A stretch of DNA of 64,000 bases, from NCBI RefSeq assembly GCF_001632365.1, contig NW_024468522.1:306159-370158 (forward strand), given 5' to 3'. The translations under genes and the position numbers were made by a program. This stretch comes from Laetiporus sulphureus 93-53 (taxonomy: Eukaryota; Basidiomycota; Agaricomycetes; Polyporales; Laetiporaceae). The stretch's first letter is position 1; every line of letters starts with the position of its first letter. Below are positions 1-12,000 of this stretch, piece by piece. The notes beneath the pieces were generated by a model that did not search any database, was not told the DNA's origin, and worked only from the letters and a program-made list of their open reading frames with translations.

Positions 1-649
1 GCACACCCCCCCTCCCCCTGCGTAAGTCGTGCGACGATGCAATGTCCGCGGTGACCACCGGAGTACAATTAAGGCGTTGCCGGTGGGGAGCACGACATGG
101 CCATGGTAGTAATAGTATCTGCCATGGCAAATGAGGGGAAAAAAGCAAAATATAATGAAAAGTGGTGGGGCGAGGGGGAACCGAACCGGGTACTAGTACC
201 CCAATTCAATCCGCATCGGCAAGCAGCAGGAGCAAACTTATCACATACTGTCATACCTACCCAACTGGTCCAACAGTCCCCACTATGTGCGTTCAAATTC
301 GCACCGTGGCATTCGATTAAAGCATGGAACCCTCGATTTCGTATAGCCGCAAGTTTTTAAGGAAGGAACACATGGAAATCGGGACCTCTATCTTAGAAAA
401 AGCGAGAGTAAGGAAGCTGGCATAGGAATGATTGGAGGTACCTTGCGGAGGTACGGTATTACCAGGGAATCTGAAGTCCGATCTGTTTTCCGCGACGGTG
501 TTTTCCGCTTTCTGCTGTGGCTGCATGCTGTGGCACCAACCCCGGCTTGCGTTCCTCACCGTCTCCAAGTCGGCTCTGGTCGATTCGTGCGCTCAAGCCA
601 ACTCACTGTCTTCCTACACTATCTGTGTATTTTGTAGCTCGTCGGCGCC
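1..649. other. Intergenic / upstream of EXO70
   Basis: No gene is supported here. The short open frames on both strands lack family resemblance and splice structure. The right end is the presumed promoter and 5' leader of the exocyst gene that starts at 650. Confidence 0.5.
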
Positions 650-3134
650 ATGGATGACGAAACAGCAGAGATTGAACTGGTACAGTACTCGTGGTAGTAT
701 TGACTCTCGCAAGCTGAGATCCTTCTCGCAGCTGGAGCAGAACCTCAATAAGACGCATCAGGTATCACAGAGGATGACTTGTAAGTATGCTAAAGCTCTC
801 GCCATGTCGCGAGTTATGCAACCTTGCAGCGATACTCTCCAGCTTCGACACTCGCCTTGTGAAACTCGAGAAGTCCATTCTGCCACTGTACACTTCCACC
901 CAACAGCTCACCAGACGAGCGAAGAGTAAGTCTGCAGAGAACGTGAACCAAGCAAGCGTTGAAGCTGAGAACAGACATCGAGAGTGCGCTCATGAAGATC
1001 GACGAGATTGCCAGCTACCAGGAAGGTATTGCTGCTGAGGAAGCTCTGATTCTGCGCGGGTACGTGGGTTCAGTAATATCTCTATATTGAAACATCACGA
1101 AGGTTCGCTTCAGCCCACAACAAGGGCAATTGCAGGATTATATAGAGGTTATGCAGCGCATGAACGTGACCATTGCGTTCGGCGCCACCGATGGCGGTGC
1201 TCGCGAAACCGTACGTGTTAACCCAGCAGTAACCCATGCTTATATGAATCCTCTTGACTTTTTCAGGCACGCCTCATCGAGACCGGCGCGAGGAAGCTCA
1301 TCCATCTCTACACCAAGCTTGTCGCAGAGGGCTCCTCCGGGACGCCCGTCAACGGCCCCGAGTTTGAGCCTATCCCCTTCCCGCCCGCCGTCCTTGCCTC
1401 GCTACATCCGCTCGTCGACTTCCTCCGCAGACTACCCCTCCCGTCGACGCACCCGTCGCACCCCGCTGCGCCTGCGATCCAGGCGGCACTCAAGGAGGCA
1501 CAGAAGGGCTACGGCGACATGCGCGGTGCATGGTCGAAGAAATGTCTCGAGGTGTACGGAAAACGCGTGTCGGAACGCGCGAGTAGCGTCGACGGGCTGG
1601 TGGCGGGGCACGATTTTGAGAAGTTGGTGCAGAATATCATGGACGTTGCCGAGGTGCGTTTGCGAGTCCATCACTTGTAAGTTGGTGTGCTCATAGCGGA
1701 TGCAGGATGAGTATCACCTCCTAACCGAGCTCGCACCTCTCATCGCTCCCGCAATGATCGCCTCGACATACACCACTCTGCTCAACCCGCTCATTTCCCT
1801 TTTCTCCAACACTCTTTCGTCCCTGAGCACACTGATCAAGCGCTCGCTGCATAGATACACGCTGCATGCGCTCGCACTGTACACTGCGCTTAATGGCGCT
1901 CAAAGTCGCTGGGACGAAGTTGTGTGGCGGCCCGCGGGGCGCAAGGAGAACGAGCTAAAGGATGGGGTGCAGACGATCAGGGGCCTCTGCCAGCGTAGCT
2001 TTCCCGAATTCCTTGCGGACATTAAGATGGCGGCGAGCAGCAGCCAGGGCGAGTTGAGCACAGGTGTGATTGATATCACGATATCGGTGAGCGTGGTTCG
2101 AGTTGCGTTGATATGCACCAGTTTTGATTGTTGGCGTAGACCGTAGAATATCTGGAGCGGCTGCCTGAGGTGCGCGGCGCTGTGGGCCCAATGTTGCTCT
2201 CGCTCGGCGATGGCAACTGGAAGATGGGCGAAGGCGCACAGGTCGGAAAGAAAGCTCCGAGGACAACAGAGATTAACGAGCAGACCATCCTGGAGCATTT
2301 TACTTGTAAGTCCACGCCATTAACGCCAGACAGCCATAGACTGACTGGGTCGCAGTCGACATTGTCAATATGATCGTCAACACGCTTCAGGCGCTGTCCA
2401 AGTCGAACAAGCGGCCCGCGTTCGGATCCATCTTTCTGCTCAACAATGTCTCGTACCTTCTCACTCGCCTTCTGCTCAAGCCGAAGCACCCGGAAATCTC
2501 CGGGCTGCTCTCCAAACCAGCGCAGGACATTCTGCGGTCAAACTTCCGCACGGCGAAGGCCGCCTATTTCGACTCGAACTTTTCGCCGCTCCTACAGACG
2601 CTCGGAGATGACCGCGACAAGAGCAAGAGTGCGACGAAGGAGAAGTTCACTCGGTTCTTTGACTTGTTTGACGAGGTTGCGGAGCGTCATCATTTGGCGA
2701 GGGTGCTGCATGATGACGATCAGGGGAGAGAGACTGTTGCGGATGAGGCAGTCAAGTTGGTCGTGCCGTCGTTGCAGAAGTTCATACAGAAGAATCTCGG
2801 CAAGGAATTTAGCAAGAGTGAGTATTCACTTGTTGTGGATCTTGGTTGTTTGGTGCTGACTGAGGACGTGTTCCCGCAGATCCGAAGAAATGTGAGTATT
2901 GAGCATGATTCTGCCATCCCATGTCCGCTGATTGTGCGATCCTTTCTTAGACATCAAGATGTCAGCAGAAGAAGTCGAGTCCCTGATCAAGAGCTTCTAT
3001 CTGTATGCCGTCAAACGTTTCCGCCTTGATCTGTCTTTGCTTATTTGCTTTATAGTGATCGAGACAACACCGTTCCTCCTCCGGCGGAGCGAGCAACAAA
3101 CAATCTGCTCATTCAAGCTGGCTGGAGCCGCTAG
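650..3134 (+). CDS. EXO70: Exocyst complex component Exo70
   Basis: Exo70 is the exocyst subunit that binds PI(4,5)P2 and Rho GTPases and tethers secretory vesicles to the plasma membrane at growing tips (family knowledge). The ATG at 650 opens a product beginning MDDETAEIEL. After short introns it continues through a helical N-terminal part (LSSFDTRLVKLEKSI, then LTRRA), which is typical of Exo70. Long exons at about 1270-1655, 1704-2085 and 2370-2818 carry the helical-rod Exo70 domain, with blocks such as NEQTILEHFT, SIFLLNNVSYL and VPSLQKFIQKNLGKEF. The last exons give KMSAEEVESLIKSFY followed, after an intron ending TTTATAG, by LDRDNTVPPPAERATNN and a TAG at 3132-3134. About 620-650 residues, a normal length for fungal Exo70. 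No defects seen. Individual splice sites were inferred by eye, and the first intron is the least certain. Confidence 0.9.
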
Positions 3135-4035
3135 CGAATGGCACGCGGAGACATATACCCGAGCTGTGTTGTGCGTTGCGCACGGCAGTCCGATCGACCG
3201 GCCGTAATTTATTGTCGTGGTTTGTTCGCTAAGACAATGCGGATTGTAATGTTATAGCATTTTGGACGGGACAACCGACTCGAACATGACACTGAACGTA
3301 AGTACTGGACTCTACGTGTGAGTCGAAGAAGTCGTTGAGTCCGTCAAAAGTGTGAAAGGGTTGTGAACAACCTTGAATCAGAATCTTGCATCCGTGTAGC
3401 GGATTAATGCTAATATGTCGTGTGAATTTACATTACATAAATTATTCAGGTTGTTGCTTAGTATCCAACCTAATTCTCCCTGCGTGCACTCACAACAAAG
3501 AAAGTACAACTCTCGTTGCAGGAAGGGCGTTAGAACTGAGTCGAATAATCCAGCCTTCCTTGTCAAGCGAAGAGTTTTGGAGAAAGGGGCCCATTTTGTA
3601 CCCTTGCTGTGCATGAATTTCTGCGAAACTAACTCAGGAAATGAATAGAGGGGGAAGTCTAAGGGAACCCATAATTGTTCGCGCCTTTTTCACAATAGGA
3701 ATCCTTCTTTGCGGTGACTCTAGCTTGCTGCGATCTAGTGTCAGACGCAGTCGTGCATAGCAATATCTTCAAGGCTTCTCCGAGTTTCGCCGTATGACAC
3801 TCCACCGATGACCGGAAGTAGATCCCGGCAGGTGTTCCTCAGTCCCACATCGCCATCCGCGCACTGCGGGCCCGGTGAACTTTGATCGAAACGTGCGCCA
3901 GAGTGGCTGGGCTGGTAATAGTACCGGTAACTCCTTGGACACGAATCGCATCGAGGACCGGGATGTTCTCAGGTTTTCGCAGCACGGTGTTCCCGCCTTA
4001 GTGGCATCGAGCGGATACGAAGAACCTTAAATTAA
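3135..4035. other. Intergenic region
   Basis: About 900 bp between EXO70 and the transcription-factor remnant. Short open frames occur on both strands, but none has a recognisable domain. No RNA gene or repeat was seen. If the remnant at 4036 once had an N-terminal part, I cannot find it here. Confidence 0.4.
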
Positions 4036-4556
4036 ATGGGCGAGGCATATTTAGCAAATGCTGTCAAATCTTCGAAGAGTGCCACAGGAGGGACGAATAG
4101 CGATTTCGTTCCGGTAACACCAATGTACATGGCCCCGGATCCGAACTCCTATTATGCCTCGACGTTCATGCCAATGACCGACTCATATACCACAGTGACA
4201 GCTCAGCAATTTCAACCTCAGCTACAGCCTATGCAAGATCTGGTGTCGTTCCTGCCTGGCGATGATCAAGAACCAGGCTTAGAGTCATTTGTTCCGGATA
4301 ACATGCTGGAGATGTGGTCAGCCACTCCGAGTGGGTTTGAGTAGGTGTCTGGTTGCTTGAACTATGATGCCGGATCTCAAGCTATACATTGTCATGCAGG
4401 TGGAACGATTGGGATTCGTACATGAGCAACTTATGTAGTGCCCGGACGTTCAAAAGGACAAGCCATTTTACTGTACATCTTCTAATGGGTTGCGGAGCAT
4501 CATCTCCCTCCATACCCCCTTTCACTGATCATATGCAGCCGGACTTATTTCTGTGA
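4036..4556 (+). pseudogene. C-terminal fragment of a fungal Zn2Cys6-type transcription factor
   Basis: The open stretch at 4036-4344 encodes a Met/Pro/Gln-rich tail ending DNMLEMWSATPSGFE. A plausible intron (donor GTAGGT near 4342, acceptor ATGCAG at 4400) joins it to WNDWDSYMSNL. A tail of the form 'MWS.AP.GFE..DW..Y.SN' is what many Agaricomycete fungal-specific transcription factors end with (family knowledge), so this looks like their extreme C terminus. The Zn2Cys6 DNA-binding domain and the middle homology domain are not found in the 900 bp upstream. The frame also runs past the usual end to a TGA at 4554-4556. I read it as a truncated remnant. A short lineage-specific gene starting at the in-frame ATG 4036 is the alternative. 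Confidence 0.4.
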
Positions 4557-5680
4557 AAAACATTGTCGTTGTTCTGCATGGAAGCTATGTGCCTGGTACG
4601 TCAAATTCACGTCCTAAAATGACGTCGCTCGTGCGGTGGCCATGCGATACAATCTATAACGGAACATTGTTTTGTGAGTCGTTCAGCGAATAGACATATT
4701 CCAGACGCAGAGGTTGGTGTGGCTGTACATCGCTGACATGGTACGTGGTTCCGGTCGTCATAACCTGAAGAAGAGATAACAACACTCGTGCCGTGGTTTG
4801 CGAAGCGATACGGGTATCTCTGTGGACGTGATGGTCCGAGAGCCGCGTGATTGCCAAAGTGGCGAGCGCTTCCCAACAATCCAATTTTTTTTGGCTCAAT
4901 GAGGATCGGGATTGAGACCGGGGAGAAATTCGAAATTCCACAGTGTGCAGCAGTAAGTCCACTTTCTGGAATCAAACGGAGAAGTAATTGCGCTCTCAAG
5001 AAATCTAGTGCACAAATTGAGATACAGGGCCCGAGTAAACACAGGATAGTTACTAGTGTTTGTGCATATTCTTAATCGTGTTGGATCACCGAAACGCGAC
5101 TATGGGAGGAAAGGTAGTATTGGCGGTCTTACGCACACTAATTACGTATCAGAAGGGTCCGAATGATATCTAGGCAAGCCTTCTGTCATATTCGATCTTC
5201 AAGCTTCACGGCACAGTGCAAAATGGCCGGAAACGATGAAGTTGAAGGGCGATTTACTGATAGCGCTGGGCAGTATGCTTCGATTCGTATTTTCCGATGG
5301 CGCATTTAAGCCGCATGGGATGATCGAAGTCTAAGACTGGTGAGGCTGTTAATTTCGTCAATTCAAAGCTCCTCGCCTCACCCACCACTGAACACAGAAG
5401 CGAAATTCATCGGAGAGCGATCGCCGTGTCTTTTACGCGAGCACATTCATTAGATGCACCGGTGTCTAGCTTTTGAACCCCCATCTGGTACGGTCTCGAG
5501 GAAATTGTTCAAGCTCCGTAAGTCATGGCGCACGGTGCATGATCATGATCCTCATGTAACCCACAGTGGTCTATGTCCCCGTAACTATTGAGGCACGAAG
5601 AGGCCATAAGAACGTCCCATCTCCCTGCAGGAGCTCAAGCCCTCGCCGACAATCAGTAGGATCTCCTCGCTTTCGCAGCT
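4557..5680. other. Intergenic region
   Basis: About 1.1 kb without a supportable gene. An open frame of about 130 codons on the minus strand (4607-4999) has no recognisable feature. The right end is the presumed promoter of the membrane-protein gene at 5681. Confidence 0.4.
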
Positions 5681-6987
5681 ATGCCTACCACGTCAGCGTC
5701 ATTGTCCTATATGTCACCGTCGATGACATATATTTCCATTGCGACCTCCACAGCTACCCCGTATCAGCCTGCTAGTGACTGGGGTAGCAATGAACAGTAC
5801 TGGTTTCAACGATCTGTCAATGTTGGAATCTACGTCGGAACTGCCATGCTGGGTGTGTCTGCTCATACTGTGTCAACTGATGATTCACAAATGCTCACTT
5901 CGCCGGCTTGTTGCAGGTCTACATACGACTACGGCTTTTGCAGCCGCATCCAAGGTCTGGAAGGGCAAACCTCCCGGTCAATTTGGATGGCTGCCTCTTG
6001 TCGCGGTGATGTGGATCATGGGTGTGGTGAATATTGCATGCAACATCACGTTGGACCAATCCAGCTGGTTCGACGGTGTCAGCGTCGTCTCTGGAGACAT
6101 CAGCGGCATCACACATACTGTGACCTACCGTAACGCCCCTGCTAGCCTGGCGGCTGTGTCGACGATCTTCGTCAACCTTATTCTAGCTGATGGGTTTCTA
6201 GTACGCCCTCGATTTATATCGCAAGAAATCCCTTCATAGATGATCCTTTTCACAGCTCTTCCGTGCACATACCTATTGGAAGAAGTGGTATATTACGGCT
6301 CCTTTGACTGTGGCTTGGCTCGTAGAGATAGGTGAATACCATGCTGTAAAGCGGTGGCGGCATCTGACTTGAACCTACAGCTTTTGTGGCCGCACAATGC
6401 GCTATAAATAATGCGCCATACTCCAGCTTCTGGGTAGGCGCGGGATCTGGCATAGACATTCCAGGAGTTGCTGTCTCAGGGGCCTTGCGTTCGCTTCTCG
6501 GCATCCTCATTCTAGCGCGCATCCTGTTCCTCCGTCGTGCGGTCGCGAGTACGCTCCCGCCAATGGATGGCTCCACCCTTTCCACATTCCAGGCAGCCGT
6601 CGTGGAGACCGCACTGCCATATGGAATAATTTCTTTGGTGTACGTGATCCTGTATTGCATCGGTCTCACGGCCGCGAACTACTTCCTTCCCTTGATTGTC
6701 CAGCTGCAGGTGGGAAATCCCTTCTAGATTGCGAATGGAATAGCTAACAACGATAGCATTTTTAGGGCATCATTATCAACTGCATCCTGATGCGTGAGCG
6801 CGGCCCCAAAGCACAGGAAGTAACGACCAGGACGATCTACGCGGACGTCCTCCCTATCGTCGCAGTCGAACTGCCACTCTCTGAGCACGTATCGGCTGCG
6901 ACGATCCCATCATCTATCTACAGCGCAGAGAACACGTCCAAGCGATCGCTCCAGGAGAAGTCTCTGCCACCTGCGTATGTTGTCTAA
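5681..6987 (+). CDS. Seven-TM-like membrane protein, Agaricomycete orphan family
   Basis: Start ATG 5681 (MPTTSASLSYMSPS...). Exon 1 runs to SVNVGIYVGTAMLG and is followed by an intron ending TTGCAG at about 5916. Exon 2 holds two hydrophobic helices around VAVMWIMGVVNIACNI and LAAVSTIFVNLILADGF. A small exon (LLFRAHTYWKKWYITAPL) follows, then a large exon from about 6380. That exon carries ALRSLLGILILARILFL and the conserved block VVETALPYGIISLVYVILY. A last exon gives the cytosolic tail ending LPPAYVV, with TAA at 6985-6987. The pattern 'DGFL..R.Y..W' followed by 'ES.LPY...S...' is that of a large Agaricomycete multi-pass membrane family of unknown function (family knowledge). About 330-350 residues. 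A receptor-like role is only a guess. Neighbours give no clue. Confidence 0.7.
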
Positions 6988-7834
6988 CCGTCGTGTGAGA
7001 CTTTGTACAGCAGCTTGTGCGGAGAATTCTACCGGGTTAATCGACGTTTCCCTCGAATGTATCATCCTGTGTACGGACCTCTCATACGAATGCGTTATAT
7101 CTTTGGTACCGCCCGTATGAATATCTGTTGCTCTGTAAAGGCCGTAATTAGACCAGTGTGAAATCAAGGTTAGCGTTATGCAGCAGTACAAAGAGTTCAC
7201 TTACTGGGACGAAACAAAGCAACGACTGCCCTCTCAAGGAACGTCCTGCGAAATTTCCAACACAGGTACGTCACTTGCCATGCCACTTAGCCGCTTATGC
7301 GCATGCATTAAGCAAGTATCAGGCAGCTAGATATGTTGTCCCGAAGCCTCCTGCTGCCGCGGCCAAGAGGAACGTGCAGGAAGACATCAAAAGCATCAGC
7401 TGCTCCGATCCTTTTTCAGTCAATGAGCATCGGCATCGAAGTCAGCCAAGGGTGTTTCGTTAAGATCAGTTCGGAATTGCGAGGATGGAGTCGTGTCTCA
7501 TTCTGAGTAGCGAAGCGAAATGCGGACACTTAGTACGTGAGCGTAACAAGTCTACTGACAAAAGTTCCAATGTGACAATGTCATGAGCTTACAGTATCAT
7601 CCCTCGTATACGAATCTTCGTTTGAATGCACACAGAGACACCCAGGAAATTGAAGTATGCAAACCGACGCGAAGAGCTCAACACATCCTGATGGGTATCA
7701 CTTAACACATAATCGCACACTCACGCGTAGCAAAACACTTTCAGCGTCCAAGGATCTATGTGGAGGTGGATCATTCTGAGTCAAGAGACATCAATCGCTT
7801 TGGACACATACACATACCGCACCGTCATCCCTGA
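6988..7834. other. Intergenic region
   Basis: About 850 bp between the convergent 3' ends of the membrane-protein gene (+) and the APH-like gene (-). It should contain both 3' UTRs and terminators. No other gene, RNA or repeat was recognised. Confidence 0.4.
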
Positions 7835-8587
7835 TTACCACGGAAAAGCGAACTCCCACAGTCGGTATTCGACCTCTAACTCCGTGGGATATTGAGGGAA
7901 AATGCGCGTGAAGAGATCACACCACTCCTTGTAGCGCGGGTATCGGATGTACAGCGCATACGTGTACTCCCAATACTCCGGCATCCATCCCGCACATTCG
8001 AAGTCGATAAGAGCGCAAGGCTTCTTGTCATCGTCTACGAGTATGTTATAAGGACTGATGTCGCCGTGGGTGAAACAGATCCTGTGAGGCTTTGAATGGC
8101 TCGCGGACGGCACATCTCCCAATGTCTCTTCGTAGCCCTCCACTAACTTCATATGAAATTCCCTCTGAGAGAGAAATGGCCCCACCGTCCTCATATGGCT
8201 GATGCGGTTGCTTTTGATAGGGTAGCCACCGAACGCACACACGGCATCTGGGTCTGGGGGATCAAGGGACCGCAGCTGGTCGAACCAATCTCGAAGTGTA
8301 TCTTCGACGACCTGCAGCTGGTGAGGCGAGAGGTTCCTGAGATTGCCTATACGTTGGCCAAGCTGCTTGCCAGGAAGCTCAGTCATCAGCATCCAGACCT
8401 TGCCTTCTTCTGCAGGTGCAATGTCTAATATGATAGGAACGGGAATCGTGGTGTGCGTGGCCACGTATTTAGTGGCCAGAGCTTCTTGCAGGTAGCCTCG
8501 TTTGAGATACACGCCAAATGGTATACGTGCAACGCGTACGTTCTCAATCCAATCGCCGTAAATGATTCGTTTGTTCATTCTGAACAT
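7835..8587 (-). CDS. APH-family (aminoglycoside phosphotransferase-like) kinase
   Basis: A single open frame encoding a protein-kinase-like fold of the APH/choline-kinase superfamily. About 175 residues from the ATG at 8587 lies the catalytic-loop motif HGDISPYNILVD (catalytic Asp and metal-binding Asn present). About 20 residues later comes LIDFECAGWMPEYWEY, matching the DFG-equivalent Asp followed by the W-x-PEYWEY block common in Agaricomycete APH-like proteins. The N-lobe includes ALATKYVATHTTIPVPIIL. The frame stays open 16 codons upstream of the ATG (to 8635), and most relatives have a longer N terminus, so a small upstream exon is possible. The C terminus, WEFAFPW, is typical. Fungal members are expanded, mostly of unknown substrate, and not evidence for antibiotic resistance. 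It is divergent to SEC31. Confidence 0.75.
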   Translation of the reverse strand: MFRMNKRIIYGDWIENVRVARIPFGVYLKRGYLQEALATKYVATHTTIPVPIILDIAPAEEGKVWMLMTELPGKQLGQRIGNLRNLSPHQLQVVEDTLRDWFDQLRSLDPPDPDAVCAFGGYPIKSNRISHMRTVGPFLSQREFHMKLVEGYEETLGDVPSASHSKPHRICFTHGDISPYNILVDDDKKPCALIDFECAGWMPEYWEYTYALYIRYPRYKEWCDLFTRIFPQYPTELEVEYRLWEFAFPW

Positions 8588-9037
8588 TGCGGCGTATACA
8601 ATTCCCCGAAATCTCTTCGGAAGGAAGAGACACAAGAACCGCCACGATTGCCTGAAGAGACATGATGAATATTGAAGATTTCAGAAGCTAGTTGCACCTT
8701 CCAGTGCGCATACCTTACTGTAGTGTTCATTAATGTCCAGGCCATAGTCATCATTTGAGACCAAGACGGCTCGCAAGAACTTATAGTAGTCTGCAGTTTC
8801 AGTTGGTATTCGTACTATTCCAGGACCTTTGATCGTTGTACTGACGTCTGCGTATGGAAGATGCGCGCTCCGATGCAACTTTCGACTCCCGCTCGGCAAA
8901 TGCCTTGCTACTGCTGCTATTCTGCTGAATTTACGAAAAGTTAGATAAGGCTTATCATCCGCAGCTAAAGTGGAAATATCCTCCCAACGTGACGCATCAC
9001 CGAACACGTCGCCTTTGCAACTCTCCTTCCACACATC
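8588..9037. promoter_or_regulatory. Shared intergenic region between divergent APH-like gene and SEC31
   Basis: About 450 bp separate the start of the minus-strand APH-like gene from the SEC31 ATG, so both promoters should lie here. I could not assign a TATA box with confidence. A 125-codon open frame on the minus strand (8681-9058) overlaps the SEC31 start in antisense and has no recognisable feature. Confidence 0.35.
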
Positions 9038-12000
9038 ATGAAGCTCAAGGAGATCCATAGGACGTCGACGTTCGCGTGGTCTCCGTCGCCGTCACTCCCC
9101 CTGCTGGCAACGGGGACGGTCGCGGGCGCGCTTGACGAGTCCTTCAGTAACAATGGACAGCTCGAAATATGGGCTCCGGACTTTTTGGACAAGAACCAGT
9201 TCGACTTGGGCGAGGAAGGTCAAGCAGGGCCCAAGGCATCCGTCACGACCACGTCAAGGTGTGTAGCAGGCTGCTGAGATGCACTTCATCGTTGTCGAAC
9301 GTCGTGACCATACGCGCAGATTCAACCGCCTCGCATGGGGATACACTGATGGACCTCGTGCGCGTGGTGTCATCGTCGCAGGCATGGAAAACGGCGAACT
9401 TGACATCTGGGATCCTGCCAAGATTCTTGCTAATGCAGAGTAAGTACCTGCAAGTCGTATAACGCGTCGCATTGCCCGCTGACCGTCTGCATTATCAGTC
9501 CTGCGGATTCATTAATACTAAGAAATAAGACGCACACGGGCGCGATCCGCGGTCTGGATTTCAACCCTATTCAAATGAACCTGTTCGCTTCCGGTGCAGT
9601 CAACGGGGAGGTGCGTGTCATGACATCGCGGGACGCGCAGCGCGCTCAGCACGTTGCAGATATATATATGGGACCTCAAGGATCCGAGCAAACCATACTC
9701 TCCCGGAACCCGTAGCACGAAACTTGATGAGATCACCGCTCTTGCATGGAACCATCACGTCCAATATGCTCTCGCGGCATCGAGCAGCACGGGATACACG
9801 GTCGTGTGGGATCTTCGTGGAAAACGAGAGGTTGCGGCATTGGCGTACGGTGGTGGTGCCGGTACGCTAGCAGGAGGCATGCAAGGATTTGGTGCAGCGG
9901 GTATGGCGATGGGTGGAAGACGCGGTATGAGCGATGTCGCTTGGCATCCAGACAATGTCGGTGTTCTGCTGTCTGATAGTGGTCGCCATGCTCATGGACT
10001 TTGCAGGCAACAAGATTGGTCACGTCTTCTGAGGACGACACGTCTCCTATTATCATGGTATGGGATCTCCGAAACGCTCGTGCGCCCGAGAAGGTCTGAA
10101 AATGTTGCATAATGTTATCTGTTTGAAGTACTTAGATGCTTTCAGATCCTTACAGGGCATGAGAAGGGCGTCCTCTCGCTATCGTGGTGCAAGCAAGATG
10201 CTGACCTGCTGCTTTCCTGCGGTAAGGACAATCGCGCACTATGCTGGAATCCACAGACGTCGGAGATCATCGGCGAGGTATATATTCTGTCGCTTCCAAG
10301 CAAACAGCCACTGATCTATCATTATAGCTGCCTCCTGCAGATAACTGGGCATTCCAGGTTCAATGGTGCCCTCGGAATCCTGACTTGTTTGCGACCGCGT
10401 TCTTCGACGGCACGATCGGCATCCATTCAATCCAGTCCACGAACGAGGCGAGCCAAAACGTCCCAGCCACTCCGCAGCCTGATGCTTCTGACATCTTCGG
10501 TGCGAGCGGGTTCGCTCGTGCGTCGCGAGCAACACTTTCCCTCAAACATCCTCCAAAGTGGTTGCGCCGCCCAGTCTCGAGTTCTTTCGGTTACGGTGGT
10601 AAGCTTGTGTCTGTGTCCAACTTGCCGTCAGCGCATGGGAGGACGCAAAGCAGCGTCGTCCATATCCGCAAAGTGGTCACTGAGAAGTCCATTGTGGAGC
10701 GTGCGACCAAGTTGCAGGCTGCGATAGAGGGTGAGACGATGAGCAGTTTCGCTGAGGAGAAGACTGCAGAAGTTCTGCGAGAGCCTCAGGAGACTTCTGC
10801 AACCTGGAAAGCATTGTTGAGCTTGTTCAAGGCAAACTCCAGGGACGAACTCATCACCCTTCTGGGATTCTCGAAAGAAGAGGTGGCAGCGAAGGTTGCA
10901 GAGGCAGTGGCTGCTCTTAAAGCCGCGTCGCAAAGTTCTGCAGCTGAAGCGAAAGGCGAAACAACTGAGACGGAACTCAAGGCTCCCGTCGTCTCGTTCG
11001 CAGAACCTGAGAGCGAGGCTCGTTCCGATAGCGGCGAAGACGTGTCCTTGGAGTCTACTGGAGCTGTAGCTGAGGCGACGCCCTCTGAGGTCAGTACCGG
11101 TGCTGCGTCTGATAACACTAACACGGCCCTCGCCGACGGCGAGTCCACGACAACGGCGCCGAGCCTGTTCGGAGACGAACTGATCGGTACCCCGCAGACC
11201 GATGCTGCGGCAGACTTCTTCGGCAGTATTGGGACGGCGCGCTCAGCAGACGATCAGATGCGGATCCCCCACACGAACTACGCGCTTGATTCGTCCGTAG
11301 CTGCTACGATCGGTTCCGGACCATCGTCAGTTACGTCGGAGGTGCTGAGGAACAACACGTTCAAGATCTACCCGCCTGACGAATCAGAGACAGACCGGCT
11401 GGTGACGAAGGCGTTGGTGCTCGGTGACTTTGAGTCAGCAGTCTCCCTCTGTCTGTCGTCTTCTCGCTTCGCCGATGCCATCCTGCTGGCTGTCAAGGGT
11501 GGTCAGGAGCTCTTGCAACGCACGCAAAAGGCGTACTTCGAAAACCAGACCGCGACGCTTCCGTATTTGCGCCTGTTCCAATCCATCGTCACCAACGATC
11601 TCGCAGATGTCGTGCAGAATGCAGATCTGCAGGAGTGGCAGGAAATCTTCGTCGTTCTCTGCACGTTCGCTAGCCAGGAGGAGTTCTCTAGTTTGGCGGA
11701 GCAACTTGGCCAACGCCTTGAGTTCCAAGCAGACGTTGCAAGGGCTTCCGAGTTTCCCGGCGCAGAGCGGAGGGCAATTGAGTACAGGAGAAATGCGACT
11801 CTCACCTACCTCGCAGCTGGGCGATTGGAGAGGTTGGTCAATATATGGATCGAAGAGATGGCAGAGGAGGAACATGGACTTGTTGAGAATGAGAAGCTTG
11901 ATGGCTCTCGCTACACTGCTCACGCCCTCGCCCTTCAGACTTTCGTCGAGAAGGTCACCGTGTTCCGCAGTGCCATCCGCTATGAAGACACCGACCTCAC

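Noticed and set aside
7835..8587. Antibiotic-resistance enzyme
   Set aside because: The APH fold is clear, but Agaricomycete APH-like proteins form large families of unknown substrate; the W-PEYWEY block fits those and not bacterial resistance enzymes.
8681..9058. 125-codon minus-strand open frame between the APH-like gene and SEC31
   Set aside because: It begins antisense to the SEC31 start codon, has no recognisable domain and no splice support; best explained as chance.
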